A stretch of DNA of 12,202 nt from Erythrobacter sp. (GTDB lineage: Bacteria; Pseudomonadota; Alphaproteobacteria; Sphingomonadales; Sphingomonadaceae), in assembly GCA_013214365.1 (NCBI GenBank), contig JABSPI010000014.1, positions 1 through 12,202 of the forward strand, given 5' to 3'. Below are positions 1 to 6,498 of this stretch, in pieces; the stretch's first letter is position 1, and each line of letters starts with the position of its first letter. The notes beneath the pieces are model-generated. The model searched no databases and had not been told where the DNA came from. It saw nothing but the letters and a program-made list of their open reading frames with translations. A program made the translations under genes and the position numbers.

Positions 1-567
1 CTCGGTCCAATTCGAGATCGGGAAGACGCGGATGCTTTCATCCTTGTTCTTCTTGGCATTGTAGAGGTTCCACAGCTCGGGCCGCTGGTTTTTGGGGTCC
101 CAGCGGTGCGAGGCGGTGCGGAAGCTGAACACGCGTTCCTTGGCGCGGGCCTTTTCCTCGTCGCGCCGGCCACCGCCAAAGGCGGCATCAAAGCCATGAG
201 CGGTGAGCGCCTTTTTCAACGGATCGGTCAATTGCGCCTGCGAATAGAGCGCGCTGCCCGTGTCGAAGGGATTGATACCTTGCTCCTCGGCATCCTCATT
301 CTGGGCCACAATCAGTTCGAGCCCATATTCCTTGACCGTCTTGTCGCGGTGGTCGAGCAGGGCTTGAAAATCCCACCCGCTGGCCACGTGCAACATCGGG
401 AAGGGCGGCGGCGAGGGGTAGAAGGCCTTGCGCGCGAGGTGCAGCATGACCGAGGAATCCTTGCCCACCGAATAGAGCATGACCGGATTTTCGGCCTCGG
501 CCACAACCTCGCGGAAAATATGGATGCTTTCGGCTTCGAGCCGTTCAAGATGGGTCAGTTTGCGCAT
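1..567 (-). CDS. cysD: Sulfate adenylyltransferase subunit 2 (CysD), 5' part, cut by the window edge
   Basis: CysD is the small catalytic subunit of ATP sulfurylase. With the GTPase CysN it makes adenosine 5'-phosphosulfate from sulfate and ATP in the cytoplasm, the first step of assimilatory sulfate reduction. The first 189 residues lie in the window and the frame is still open at base 1; the family is about 300 residues. The N-terminus [20 protein letters not shown] is typical. Residues 32-39 (YSVGKDSS) form the PP-loop that binds ATP, and [16 protein letters not shown], conserved in CysD, lies farther on. The start at 567 fits family N-termini; an in-frame ATG at 606 would add 13 residues that do not look like the family. 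No good Shine-Dalgarno lies before 567. cysN or cysNC would be expected beyond the left edge. The family call is very secure; the exact start less so. Confidence 0.95.
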   Translation of the reverse strand, partial: MRKLTHLERLEAESIHIFREVVAEAENPVMLYSVGKDSSVMLHLARKAFYPSPPPFPMLHVASGWDFQALLDHRDKTVKEYGLELIVAQNEDAEEQGINPFDTGSALYSQAQLTDPLKKALTAHGFDAAFGGGRRDEEKARAKERVFSFRTASHRWDPKNQRPELWNLYNAKKNKDESIRVFPISNWTE

Positions 568-589
568 GACAAGGCAGCTATACGTTGCG

Positions 590-602
590 TTGCACAATGC
601 AA
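590..602. promoter_or_regulatory. Palindrome TTGCA-N3-TGCAA upstream of cysD, candidate operator
   Basis: A perfect 5+5 inverted repeat with a three-base spacer (TTGCA CAA TGCAA) lies 23-35 bases upstream of the chosen cysD start, where a regulator could block transcription. Sulfur-assimilation genes are commonly controlled by LysR- or Rrf2-type regulators, but no regulator gene is in the window. A chance occurrence is possible; the operator role is inference. Confidence 0.3.
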
Positions 603-654
603 GCATGTTTTGTGTAGTGTGGGCAAAAGCAAAAGTTGAGCCAGCGCGCGCAGT

Positions 655-678
655 GCATCGCCCAGCGCATCGCCCAGC
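655..678. repeat. Two tandem copies of a 12-bp unit (GCATCGCCCAGC)
   Basis: GCATCGCCCAGC occurs twice head to tail in the spacer between cysD and the tRNA gene. It is probably a small slippage duplication. Nothing else was recognised in this 174-base spacer besides the palindrome near cysD. Confidence 0.6.
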
Positions 679-741
679 ACAGGCTGCACGGATGCCACAG
701 GCCGCCGGGCCTTCATACATTTCACATCCGGGCCGGAGAGT

Positions 742-815
742 TGGAGCGGGTAAGGGGAATCGAACCCCTCTAGCCAGCTTGGAAGGCTGGAGCATTACCA
801 CTATGCTATACCCGC
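742..815 (-). tRNA. tRNA-Gly (anticodon TCC)
   Basis: On the minus strand the sequence folds as a complete cloverleaf. The acceptor stem is GCGGGTA paired with TACCCGC. The D-arm region reads TAGCATAGTGGTAATGCT. The anticodon stem CCAGC/GCTGG encloses the loop CTTCCAA, giving anticodon TCC, which reads GGA and other GGN codons. The T-arm AGGGG-TTCGATT-CCCCT has a canonical TTC loop. The discriminator base is T, as usual for bacterial tRNA-Gly, and the 3' CCA is encoded (742-744). It lies downstream of the DUF475 gene on the same strand, so co-transcription or its own promoter are both possible. Confidence 0.97.
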
Positions 816-894
816 CCGCTCGTGCGGCGATGCCATTGCCACCATTGCCCGCATGGCGTCAAGCGCCAGCTTCATCCGCCCCGCTTTTACCCGC

Positions 895-1965
895 TTAAGA
901 TGCGCTCGTCTCGGCCGGGCCGCGGTCGGCATTGGCTTCTTCCGCGCGGTTGGCGCGCACTGACGACCAGAACGCAACCCCGATCAGCGTTGCTCCGATC
1001 AACCCAGTGATCACTTCGGGGATATGGGCAAAAGTGTTGATATACATGATCACCGACAGCGCGAGGATCGCATAAAACGCGCCATGTTCGAGATAGCGAT
1101 ATTGCGACATCGTGCCCTGGCGTACGAGGAAGATCGTCATCGAGCGCACAAACATCGCGCCAATTCCCAAACCGATCGCAATAATGATCAGATTGTTGGT
1201 CAGCGCAAAGGCGCCGATCACCCCGTCAAACGAGAAGCTTGCATCGAGCACTTCGAGATAGAGAAACGCGCCAAAGCCGGCTTTGGCCACATCGCCGGTA
1301 GAAGGGGTGGGCGGTTCGAGCACGTGATTGACAATTTCAACCGCAAGGAAGGTCAACAGGCCGCCTATCGCAGCGATGATAAAGGTCAGCGCATCGTCAT
1401 CGGCTAGCATGGTCGATGTCGCCCAAGTGGCGATCAGCACCAGCCCGATCGAAAGCGCTTCGAGATCGGCCACTTTGGCCAGCGGCCGCTCGACCACGCT
1501 GATCCAGTCGAGCTCTTTGTCAGGGTCGAAAAAGAAGCTCAATCCGACCATGCCCAAAAACGCCCCGCCAAACCCCATCAGGCCGATATGGGCATCGCTG
1601 ACTATGCGTTGATATTGCGCCGGTTCGCTCAGCGCGAGCGAAATGGCGTCGATCGGCCCGAGATTGGCCGCGACCATGACAATCATGATCGGGAACACGA
1701 CCCGCATCCCGAACACCGCAATCGCAATCCCCCAGGTCAGGAACCTTTGTTGCCAGACCGGATCCATATCCTTGAGCACGGAGGCATTGACCGCGGCATT
1801 ATCAAAGGAGAGCGACACTTCGAGCACCGCCAGCACCGCGCAGATCCACAAGACCGACAGCATGCCCTCAAGCGTGCCGCTGGTCTCCCACCCATACCAT
1901 CCGCCCAATCCAAGGCAGATCGCGGTGAAGATCAGCGAACCCCAAAAATGTTTCAACAGCGCCAT
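895..1965 (-). CDS. DUF475 / TerC-like integral membrane protein
   Basis: This 356-residue, very hydrophobic protein has about eight or nine predicted membrane segments, so it acts in the inner membrane. It resembles the DUF475 family (COG2899), relatives of TerC. TerC-like proteins are internally duplicated, with acidic residues inside the membrane, and several are tied to metal-ion export. Both halves show the hallmark: VLEVSLSFDNAAVNA with E49 and D55, and YLEVLDASFSFDGVIGAF with E238 and D247. The N-terminus MALLKHFWGSLIFTAICLGL starts at an ATG five bases after GGGGA. The gene lies 17 bases downstream of panC on the same strand and probably shares its transcript. The last 20 residues are hydrophilic. 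Family placement is confident; metal (perhaps manganese) transport is only an inference from TerC relatives. Confidence 0.88.
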   Translation of the reverse strand: MALLKHFWGSLIFTAICLGLGGWYGWETSGTLEGMLSVLWICAVLAVLEVSLSFDNAAVNASVLKDMDPVWQQRFLTWGIAIAVFGMRVVFPIMIVMVAANLGPIDAISLALSEPAQYQRIVSDAHIGLMGFGGAFLGMVGLSFFFDPDKELDWISVVERPLAKVADLEALSIGLVLIATWATSTMLADDDALTFIIAAIGGLLTFLAVEIVNHVLEPPTPSTGDVAKAGFGAFLYLEVLDASFSFDGVIGAFALTNNLIIIAIGLGIGAMFVRSMTIFLVRQGTMSQYRYLEHGAFYAILALSVIMYINTFAHIPEVITGLIGATLIGVAFWSSVRANRAEEANADRGPAETSAS

Positions 1966-1982
1966 TTACATCCCCTGCCGGT

Positions 1983-2861
1983 TTACGTGCCCACCGCCAT
2001 ATTATCGATCAACCTCGCGCTGCCGATCCGGGCTGCCACCAAGAGGCGCGCCGCCTGACCGTTCAGCCGCGCCAATGGCGCCAGCGTAGCTGCATCCGCC
2101 AACACCGCATAGTCAACACTGGCAAAACCGGCCGCAACCAATTCGGTTTCCAATGTGCCGAGCGTATCGGCCACATTGCCGCCGGCTTCTATCGCGGCAA
2201 TCGCCTGTTTCATCAATCGCGGCAGATTGCCCGCTTTCGTGCGGTCTTCGCGCGAGAGATAGCGATTGCGGCTCGACATGGCGAGCCCGTCGCTTTCGCG
2301 CACGGTCGCCACCCCGATCACCGCCTCTGCCGGCGGCTGGACCAGATCAAGATCGCGCGTCATGGTCCGGATCAGCGCCAATTGCTGCCAATCCTTCTCG
2401 CCAAAAAATGCCATGTCGGGGCGGACCTGATTGAACAATTTGCACACCACAGTCAGAACGCCGTCAAAATGGCCGGGCCGCGCCGCACCGCACAGCCCCT
2501 CGCTGATCCCCTTAATGGTGAGATTGGTGACGAAATTGGCTGGACCTTGGGGGTACATTTCGCTCACCGACGGGGCCCATAAAACCGTGCATCCGTCGCG
2601 TTCGAGCAGCGCGGCATCGCTCTCCAGATCGCGCGGATAGGCATCGAGATCCTCATTGGGCCCGAACTGGGTCGGATTGACAAAGATCGAGGTCACCACA
2701 TGGTCGCAATGTTCGCGCGCACGCCGAACCAGCGTCAGATGCCCCTCGTGCAGCGCGCCCATAGTGGGAACCAGAGCGATTGTTGCCGGTCTCCCCTTGC
2801 CCGCATCTCTTAGATTTGCGATCTGTTTTCTCAACACATCGAGCGTGTGCACAGTTTGCAC
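1983..2861 (-). CDS. panC: Pantoate--beta-alanine ligase (pantothenate synthetase)
   Basis: PanC joins pantoate and beta-alanine using ATP, through a pantoyl-adenylate, to make pantothenate, the precursor of coenzyme A. The 292 residues match the usual length. Family motifs appear in order: VPTMGALHEGHL (residues 31-42, containing the HIGH-like ATP site), IFVNPTQFGPNEDLDAYPR, MAFFGEKDWQQL and MSSRNRYLS, which binds ATP phosphates. The C-terminal domain begins after the SSRN loop. The start is a GTG, supported by a GGAGG ten bases upstream. panB is not adjacent. The gene runs divergently from mipZ and is followed after 17 bases by the DUF475 gene, suggesting a two-gene transcript. Nothing in the sequence looks damaged. 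Confidence 0.97.
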   Translation of the reverse strand: MQTVHTLDVLRKQIANLRDAGKGRPATIALVPTMGALHEGHLTLVRRAREHCDHVVTSIFVNPTQFGPNEDLDAYPRDLESDAALLERDGCTVLWAPSVSEMYPQGPANFVTNLTIKGISEGLCGAARPGHFDGVLTVVCKLFNQVRPDMAFFGEKDWQQLALIRTMTRDLDLVQPPAEAVIGVATVRESDGLAMSSRNRYLSREDRTKAGNLPRLMKQAIAAIEAGGNVADTLGTLETELVAAGFASVDYAVLADAATLAPLARLNGQAARLLVAARIGSARLIDNMAVGT

Positions 2862-2871
2862 GGGTTATGTC

Positions 2872-2876
2872 CCTCC
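2872..2876 (-). promoter_or_regulatory. Shine-Dalgarno (GGAGG) fixing the panC GTG start
   Basis: On the minus strand GGAGG is followed by ten bases and then GTG at 2861. This supports the non-ATG start over later in-frame codons. It lies in the 94-base divergent panC/mipZ spacer, where no convincing -35/-10 pair was seen for either gene. Confidence 0.7.
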
Positions 2877-2955
2877 GATAAAGTTGCGCCCGCTTAGCCC
2901 CTAGTTTCCCATTCGCCAACGCCCAGCAGGCCGCGGCGTGCAAAAGAATGCTTTG

Positions 2956-3903
2956 ATGACCCGCAATTCTGCGTCCCGAGGTGGTTCAAAAGGCGCCGCC
3001 ACCGCCCGCTCTGCGCTTACAGCCACGGGCTCTGCCGCCGCTTCACCGGGGGCAGGCACACCCGAGCCGTCCGATCCCTCTGCCCTTGCAAAGCGTTCGG
3101 GCTTTGCGCACCGGATCGTGTTCGCCAATGAAAAAGGCGGGACGGGCAAATCGACCACTGCGGTGCATATCGCGGTGGCGCTGTCCTATCTGGGCGCGCA
3201 TGTCAGCGTGCTCGATCTCGACCCGCGCCAGCGCACCACCCATCGTTACATGGAAAACCGTTTCCGCACGATGCAACGCCGCGAACTTGAGCTGCCCACG
3301 CCGGCTTGCGAAGTGTTCACCCAGACCACCCCTGAACAATTGCGCAATACGATCCGCCGGATGGAGCAGGAATGCGATTTTCTGATCATCGACAATCCGG
3401 GACGCGATGATCCTTTGGCGCGCGCGGCGGTTGAGCTGGCCGACACTCTGGTCACCCCGATGAATGACAGTTTTGTCGATTTCGATCTGATCGGTCAGGT
3501 TGACCCTGAAAATTTCAAGGTCCGCAAATTGTCCTTCTTCGCCGAATTGATCTGGGAGGCGCGGATGCGCCGCAGCAAAGCAACGATCGAGGACCAGCGT
3601 CCTGAAATGGACTGGATCGTGGTGCGCAACCGCACCGGTCACACCGAGGCGCGCAATATGATCCGGATTGAGCAGGCTCTGGGAGAGATGGCCAAACGGG
3701 TGGGCTTTCGGGTCACGCATGGCCTGTCCGAGCGGGTGATCTACCGCGAATTGTTCCCCTCGGGGCTGACTTTGCTCGACAAGGGGCATTTGGGTGAATT
3801 GGGCACCAGCCATTTGATCGCGCGTCAGGAATTGCGCGCTTTGCTCAAGGCGCTAAACTTGCCCGAGTTTGTCCGCGCCAAGCCCAAGACGGAGCCGGTC
3901 TGA
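2956..3903 (+). CDS. mipZ: Division-plane positioning ATPase MipZ (ParA/MinD family)
   Basis: MipZ is an alphaproteobacterial ParA-like ATPase that binds ParB at the chromosome origins and forms a polar gradient inhibiting FtsZ, so division is placed at midcell. Counting from ATG 2956 (315 residues), the deviant Walker A NEKGGTGKST lies at 58-67 with signature Lys60 and catalytic-loop Lys65. It is followed by LDLDPRQRTTHRYMENR (switch I), FLIIDNPGRDD (Walker B/switch II), VTPMNDSFVDFD and the MipZ signature ERVIYRELFPSGLTLLD. The first 50 or so residues are an Ala/Ser/Gly/Pro-rich, probably disordered extension absent from Caulobacter MipZ. A GTG at 2938 would add six residues, and the ribosome site is weak for both. 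The stop TGA overlaps the ATG of the J-domain gene by one base, so the two are probably translationally coupled. Confidence 0.94.
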   Translation: MTRNSASRGGSKGAATARSALTATGSAAASPGAGTPEPSDPSALAKRSGFAHRIVFANEKGGTGKSTTAVHIAVALSYLGAHVSVLDLDPRQRTTHRYMENRFRTMQRRELELPTPACEVFTQTTPEQLRNTIRRMEQECDFLIIDNPGRDDPLARAAVELADTLVTPMNDSFVDFDLIGQVDPENFKVRKLSFFAELIWEARMRRSKATIEDQRPEMDWIVVRNRTGHTEARNMIRIEQALGEMAKRVGFRVTHGLSERVIYRELFPSGLTLLDKGHLGELGTSHLIARQELRALLKALNLPEFVRAKPKTEPV

Positions 3904-4229
3904 TGCTGCTTAAGATTGCTGTTTTGCTGACGCTGGTTTGCGTGCTGTGCCGCTGGGCGCTGGGCAAATGGCCGTGGCAATATATGGATGGGCCGCCCAG
4001 CCGGTCGCAAGCGCTGCGCAATGCGCGCGATCTGCTCAAGGTTGAGCGCGGTGCTGACCGCGCGCAAATCCTTGCTGCGCATAAACGCCTGATCGCTGTG
4101 GTTCACCCCGATCGCGGCGGCAGCAATGCGCAAGTGCACCAAGCCAATGATGCGCGCGACCTGCTGCTGGCGGAGTTGCCGCCTAGCGCGCCGGGTCCCG
4201 ATGAAACCGATCCAGAGCGAACCGAATAG
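3903..4229 (+). CDS. Small membrane-anchored J-domain protein (Pam18/TIM14-like)
   Basis: The protein has 108 residues. An N-terminal hydrophobic segment (about residues 4-20, LLKIAVLLTLVCVLC) anchors it in the inner membrane. A short W/P-rich linker follows, then a compact J domain at about 34-90. The invariant HPD tripeptide is at 68-70 in AVVHPDRGGSNAQVHQANDA, with the usual helix II before it (ADRAQILAAHKRLIA). J domains stimulate the ATPase of DnaK-type Hsp70 chaperones. The TM-plus-short-J layout is that of bacterial relatives of mitochondrial Pam18. The C-terminus is short, acidic and Pro-rich. It starts within the mipZ stop (TGATG), so its synthesis is probably tied to MipZ. The client is unknown; a division or envelope role is inferred only from the neighbour. 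Confidence 0.92.
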   Translation: MLLKIAVLLTLVCVLCRWALGKWPWQYMDGPPSRSQALRNARDLLKVERGADRAQILAAHKRLIAVVHPDRGGSNAQVHQANDARDLLLAELPPSAPGPDETDPERTE

Positions 4230-4286
4230 AACACAAATCCCCGTCCGCACGAGATAGGGTCGCACAATTGCAATATCCCTTGTGTC

Positions 4287-4313
4287 ATAGGGCCCATTGT
4301 CAAAGGGCCCTAT
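4287..4313. repeat. Perfect 9-bp inverted repeat in the spacer before the sugar mutase
   Basis: ATAGGGCCC (4287-4295), a nine-base loop, then GGGCCCTAT (4305-4313) form a GC-rich hairpin about 57 bases after the J-domain gene stop. No T-tract follows on either strand, so it is not a standard intrinsic terminator. It may still end or attenuate the mipZ transcript, or be an operator. An imperfect partner, CACAA (4263-4267) with TTGTG (4280-4284), lies just before it. Confidence 0.55.
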
Positions 4314-4399
4314 TGCTGGGGGGCTTGGTCAGGAGGCCCCGGGCTAAGGGATGCGCTCTTGCCAAGGCTACCCTTGAGCAAGGCACAGACAAGTTTGAT

Positions 4400-4403
4400 A
4401 GGA
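4400..4403 (+). promoter_or_regulatory. Shine-Dalgarno (AGGA) deciding the mutase start
   Basis: AGGA lies nine bases before the ATG at 4413 but directly against the ATG at 4404. Spacing therefore favours 4413, which also gives the family-like N-terminus MAHIFDPTVLREYDIRG. Confidence 0.6.
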
Positions 4404-4412
4404 ATGAACAAT

Positions 4413-5849
4413 ATGGCTCACATTTTCGATCCCACTGTGCTGCGCGAATATGACATTCGCGGGATTATTGGAGAAACGCTGGGGGCTGACGATGCGCGCG
4501 CGATCGGACGCGGCTTTGGCACTTTGCTGCGCCGGGCCAAGGACGGCGGGTCGGCCACAGTCGCGGTTGGCTATGACGGACGGATCAGCTCGCCTATGCT
4601 CGAACACGCTCTGGTTGAAGGCTTGACTGCGAGCGGCTGCGATGTGGTGCGCATTGGTTTGGGCGCGACCCCGATGCTGTATTACGCCGAAGCCTCAAGC
4701 GAAGAGATAGATGGCGGCATTCAGATAACTGGCAGCCACAATCCCCCCAATTACAATGGCTTCAAAATGGTATTTCAGGGCCGTCCGTTTTTTGGGGCGG
4801 ACATCGCCCAGCTCGGGCAATTGGGTGCGGCGGGCGATTGGGAGGACGGGGCCGGCACGGTCACGTCGCGCGACATTATGGCTGCCTATGTCGAGCGCAT
4901 GCTTGCCGGGCTCGCTGGTGTCGACACCGCTGCGCTCTCCTCGCTCAAAGTGGGTTGGGACGCCGGTAACGGCGCCGCTGGCCCCGCTCTCGAGGCGCTT
5001 GCTGCGCGCCTCCCGGGCGAGCATCATTTGTTGTTTACTGAAATAGACGGACATTTCCCAAACCATCACCCCGATCCGACAGTCGAAGAGAATTTGACCG
5101 ATTTGCGCCGCCTCGTCGCGCAGAAGCGACTCGATTTTGGAGTGGCTTTTGACGGAGATGGTGATCGGATCGGTGCAATTGATGGCGAAGGGCGGGTGAT
5201 TTGGGGCGATCAATTGTTAATGATCTACGCCGAAGATTTGCTGAGTTGTGGGGATGAAAAGCATGCCGGGGCGACAATTATCGCCGATGTGAAGGCTTCG
5301 CGCGTGCTGTTCGACCATGTCGCCAAGCTTGGCGGTAACCCTCTGATGTGGAAGACGGGACACTCGCTGATTAAATCCAAAATGAAGGAAACAGCGTCGC
5401 CCTTGGCTGGCGAAATGAGCGGGCATGTGTTTTTTGCCGACGAATATTACGGGTTTGATGATGCGCTCTATGCCGGTGTGCGCTTGCTCGCCGCCAGCGC
5501 GCGGCTGGGCAAATCGGTGACCGAATTGCGCGGCGCTATCCCGGAAATGCTCAACACGCCCGAAATGCGCTTCCAAGTCGACGAGGCGCGTAAATTCCCC
5601 GCTATCGCTGAGGTGAGCGAGCGTTTGGCCACCAATCCCGGACCCGAAGTGGAGGAGGTCAACGCCACTGACGGTGTGCGCGTCTCGACCAAGGATGGTT
5701 GGTGGTTGCTGCGCGCCTCGAACACCCAGGACGTATTGGTTGCGCGTGCAGAAAGCGATACGCCAGAGGGGCTCGAGCGGTTGATGGCGCAAATCGATGA
5801 GCAGCTTGCGCTTTCGGGCCTTGAGCGCGGGGAAAGCGTTGGGCACTGA
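4413..5849 (+). CDS. Phosphomannomutase/phosphoglucomutase (AlgC/PgmG type)
   Basis: This cytoplasmic alpha-D-phosphohexomutase interconverts mannose- or glucose-6-phosphate and the 1-phosphates, feeding GDP-mannose and UDP-glucose pools for exopolysaccharide and lipid glycans. From ATG 4413 it has 478 residues, the normal size. The four-domain set of motifs is complete: the phosphoserine loop TGSHNPPNYNG (Ser108, the same number as in Pseudomonas AlgC), the metal loop DGDGDR (247-252), the sugar loop GEMSGH (333-338) and the phosphate site RASNT (434-438). In sphingomonads the equivalent dual-specificity enzyme is called PgmG, and this is the likely counterpart. Upstream in-frame ATGs at 4359 and 4404 are less well supported. 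The 3' end overlaps the start of the next gene. No -35/-10 pair is convincing in the 183-base upstream spacer. Confidence 0.93.
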   Translation: MAHIFDPTVLREYDIRGIIGETLGADDARAIGRGFGTLLRRAKDGGSATVAVGYDGRISSPMLEHALVEGLTASGCDVVRIGLGATPMLYYAEASSEEIDGGIQITGSHNPPNYNGFKMVFQGRPFFGADIAQLGQLGAAGDWEDGAGTVTSRDIMAAYVERMLAGLAGVDTAALSSLKVGWDAGNGAAGPALEALAARLPGEHHLLFTEIDGHFPNHHPDPTVEENLTDLRRLVAQKRLDFGVAFDGDGDRIGAIDGEGRVIWGDQLLMIYAEDLLSCGDEKHAGATIIADVKASRVLFDHVAKLGGNPLMWKTGHSLIKSKMKETASPLAGEMSGHVFFADEYYGFDDALYAGVRLLAASARLGKSVTELRGAIPEMLNTPEMRFQVDEARKFPAIAEVSERLATNPGPEVEEVNATDGVRVSTKDGWWLLRASNTQDVLVARAESDTPEGLERLMAQIDEQLALSGLERGESVGH

Positions 5850-6486
5850 GCCGGGCCACACCTCGCCGCGCCCATGGCCATGGTCCGTGCTGGAGATGGA
5901 GCCCAGCGCCGACAAGGCAGCAATCCATGCCGCCTATGAGGCCAAGCGAGCGCAGATCAATCCCGCCACAGCGCGGATTTCGGCTTTTGCTGATCTGGCG
6001 TCGGCGCGCGATCGGGCGCTGTTCCTGACCGCAGAGCTTGAGCTTTCACCTGAGGCCGAGCCAGATAAGGCGAAAACGGACCAAGCCAAGCGGGAAACCG
6101 GGGCGATCGAGCTTGACAGCGCACCCGTGGCCGGGTCTTTCGCGCCAGAGCCATGGCAACATAGCGGTGGTTACATTCCCAGCTACGACGGGCCGCAAGA
6201 GCAGGATTACGATGCCCCGCATGCACTTGAGCCCGGCCTTGACCCCGATCAAAACGCGCAATGGAGCCATGCGGGCGGCTACATCCCCGAGGCCCAAAGA
6301 CCTTTGGAGCTCGGTCAGTCTGGCCCGCCGGGCCCGCGCAGCCCCACCGGCACTGGCGGCGATCCAACCGAGCTTGAACAGATGTTCGGCGGCGCGGTGG
6401 TGCGGTTTTTCAAACGCTATCCGATCAAATCCTACGGCATTTTCTATCTCTTCGCTTTTGTGATCCTTGTGCGTTCGTGCTCATAG
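5839..6486 (+). CDS. Unrecognised protein: degenerate J-like domain, two W-x-H-x-GGYIP motifs, C-terminal membrane anchor
   Basis: From TTG 5839 the protein has 215 residues. GGGGA lies five bases upstream and the overlap with the mutase end is 11 bases. An ATG at 5797 would give 229 residues and a 53-base overlap but lacks a ribosome site. Residues 12-63 (PWPWSVLEMEPSADKAAIHAAYEAKRA, here split for length: PWPWSVLEMEPSADK then AAIHAAYEAKRA) resemble the J-domain-like fold of helices I-III. The catalytic HPD is missing; the matching loop reads QINPAT. A Glu/Lys/Pro-rich linker follows, with two near-copies of a motif: WQHSGGYIP (106-114) and WSHAGGYIP (142-150). The C-terminus FFKRYPIKSYGIFYLFAFVILV looks like a single short tail anchor, preceded by basic residues, ending RSCS. 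I do not recognise the family. The gene ends 12 bases before the helicase frame, so all share one transcript direction. Confidence 0.75.
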   Translation: MGTEPGHTSPRPWPWSVLEMEPSADKAAIHAAYEAKRAQINPATARISAFADLASARDRALFLTAELELSPEAEPDKAKTDQAKRETGAIELDSAPVAGSFAPEPWQHSGGYIPSYDGPQEQDYDAPHALEPGLDPDQNAQWSHAGGYIPEAQRPLELGQSGPPGPRSPTGTGGDPTELEQMFGGAVVRFFKRYPIKSYGIFYLFAFVILVRSCS

Positions 6487-6498
6487 CCGGCGCGAAAA

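Noticed and set aside
705..735. CCGGGCC occurring twice near the tRNA 3' end, considered as a terminator
   Set aside because: The copies are direct, not inverted, and no T-tract follows on the minus strand.
106..898. Two plus-strand open frames of 177 and 139 residues
   Set aside because: They run antisense to cysD and across the tRNA gene; no family features or ribosome sites.
3043..3813. A 256-residue minus-strand open frame
   Set aside because: It is antisense to mipZ, shows no recognisable domain, and has shadow-like composition.
4374..4402. TTGAGC with a GATAGG-like box as a mutase promoter
   Set aside because: The would-be -10 overlaps the Shine-Dalgarno, leaving no room for a transcript start before the ribosome site.
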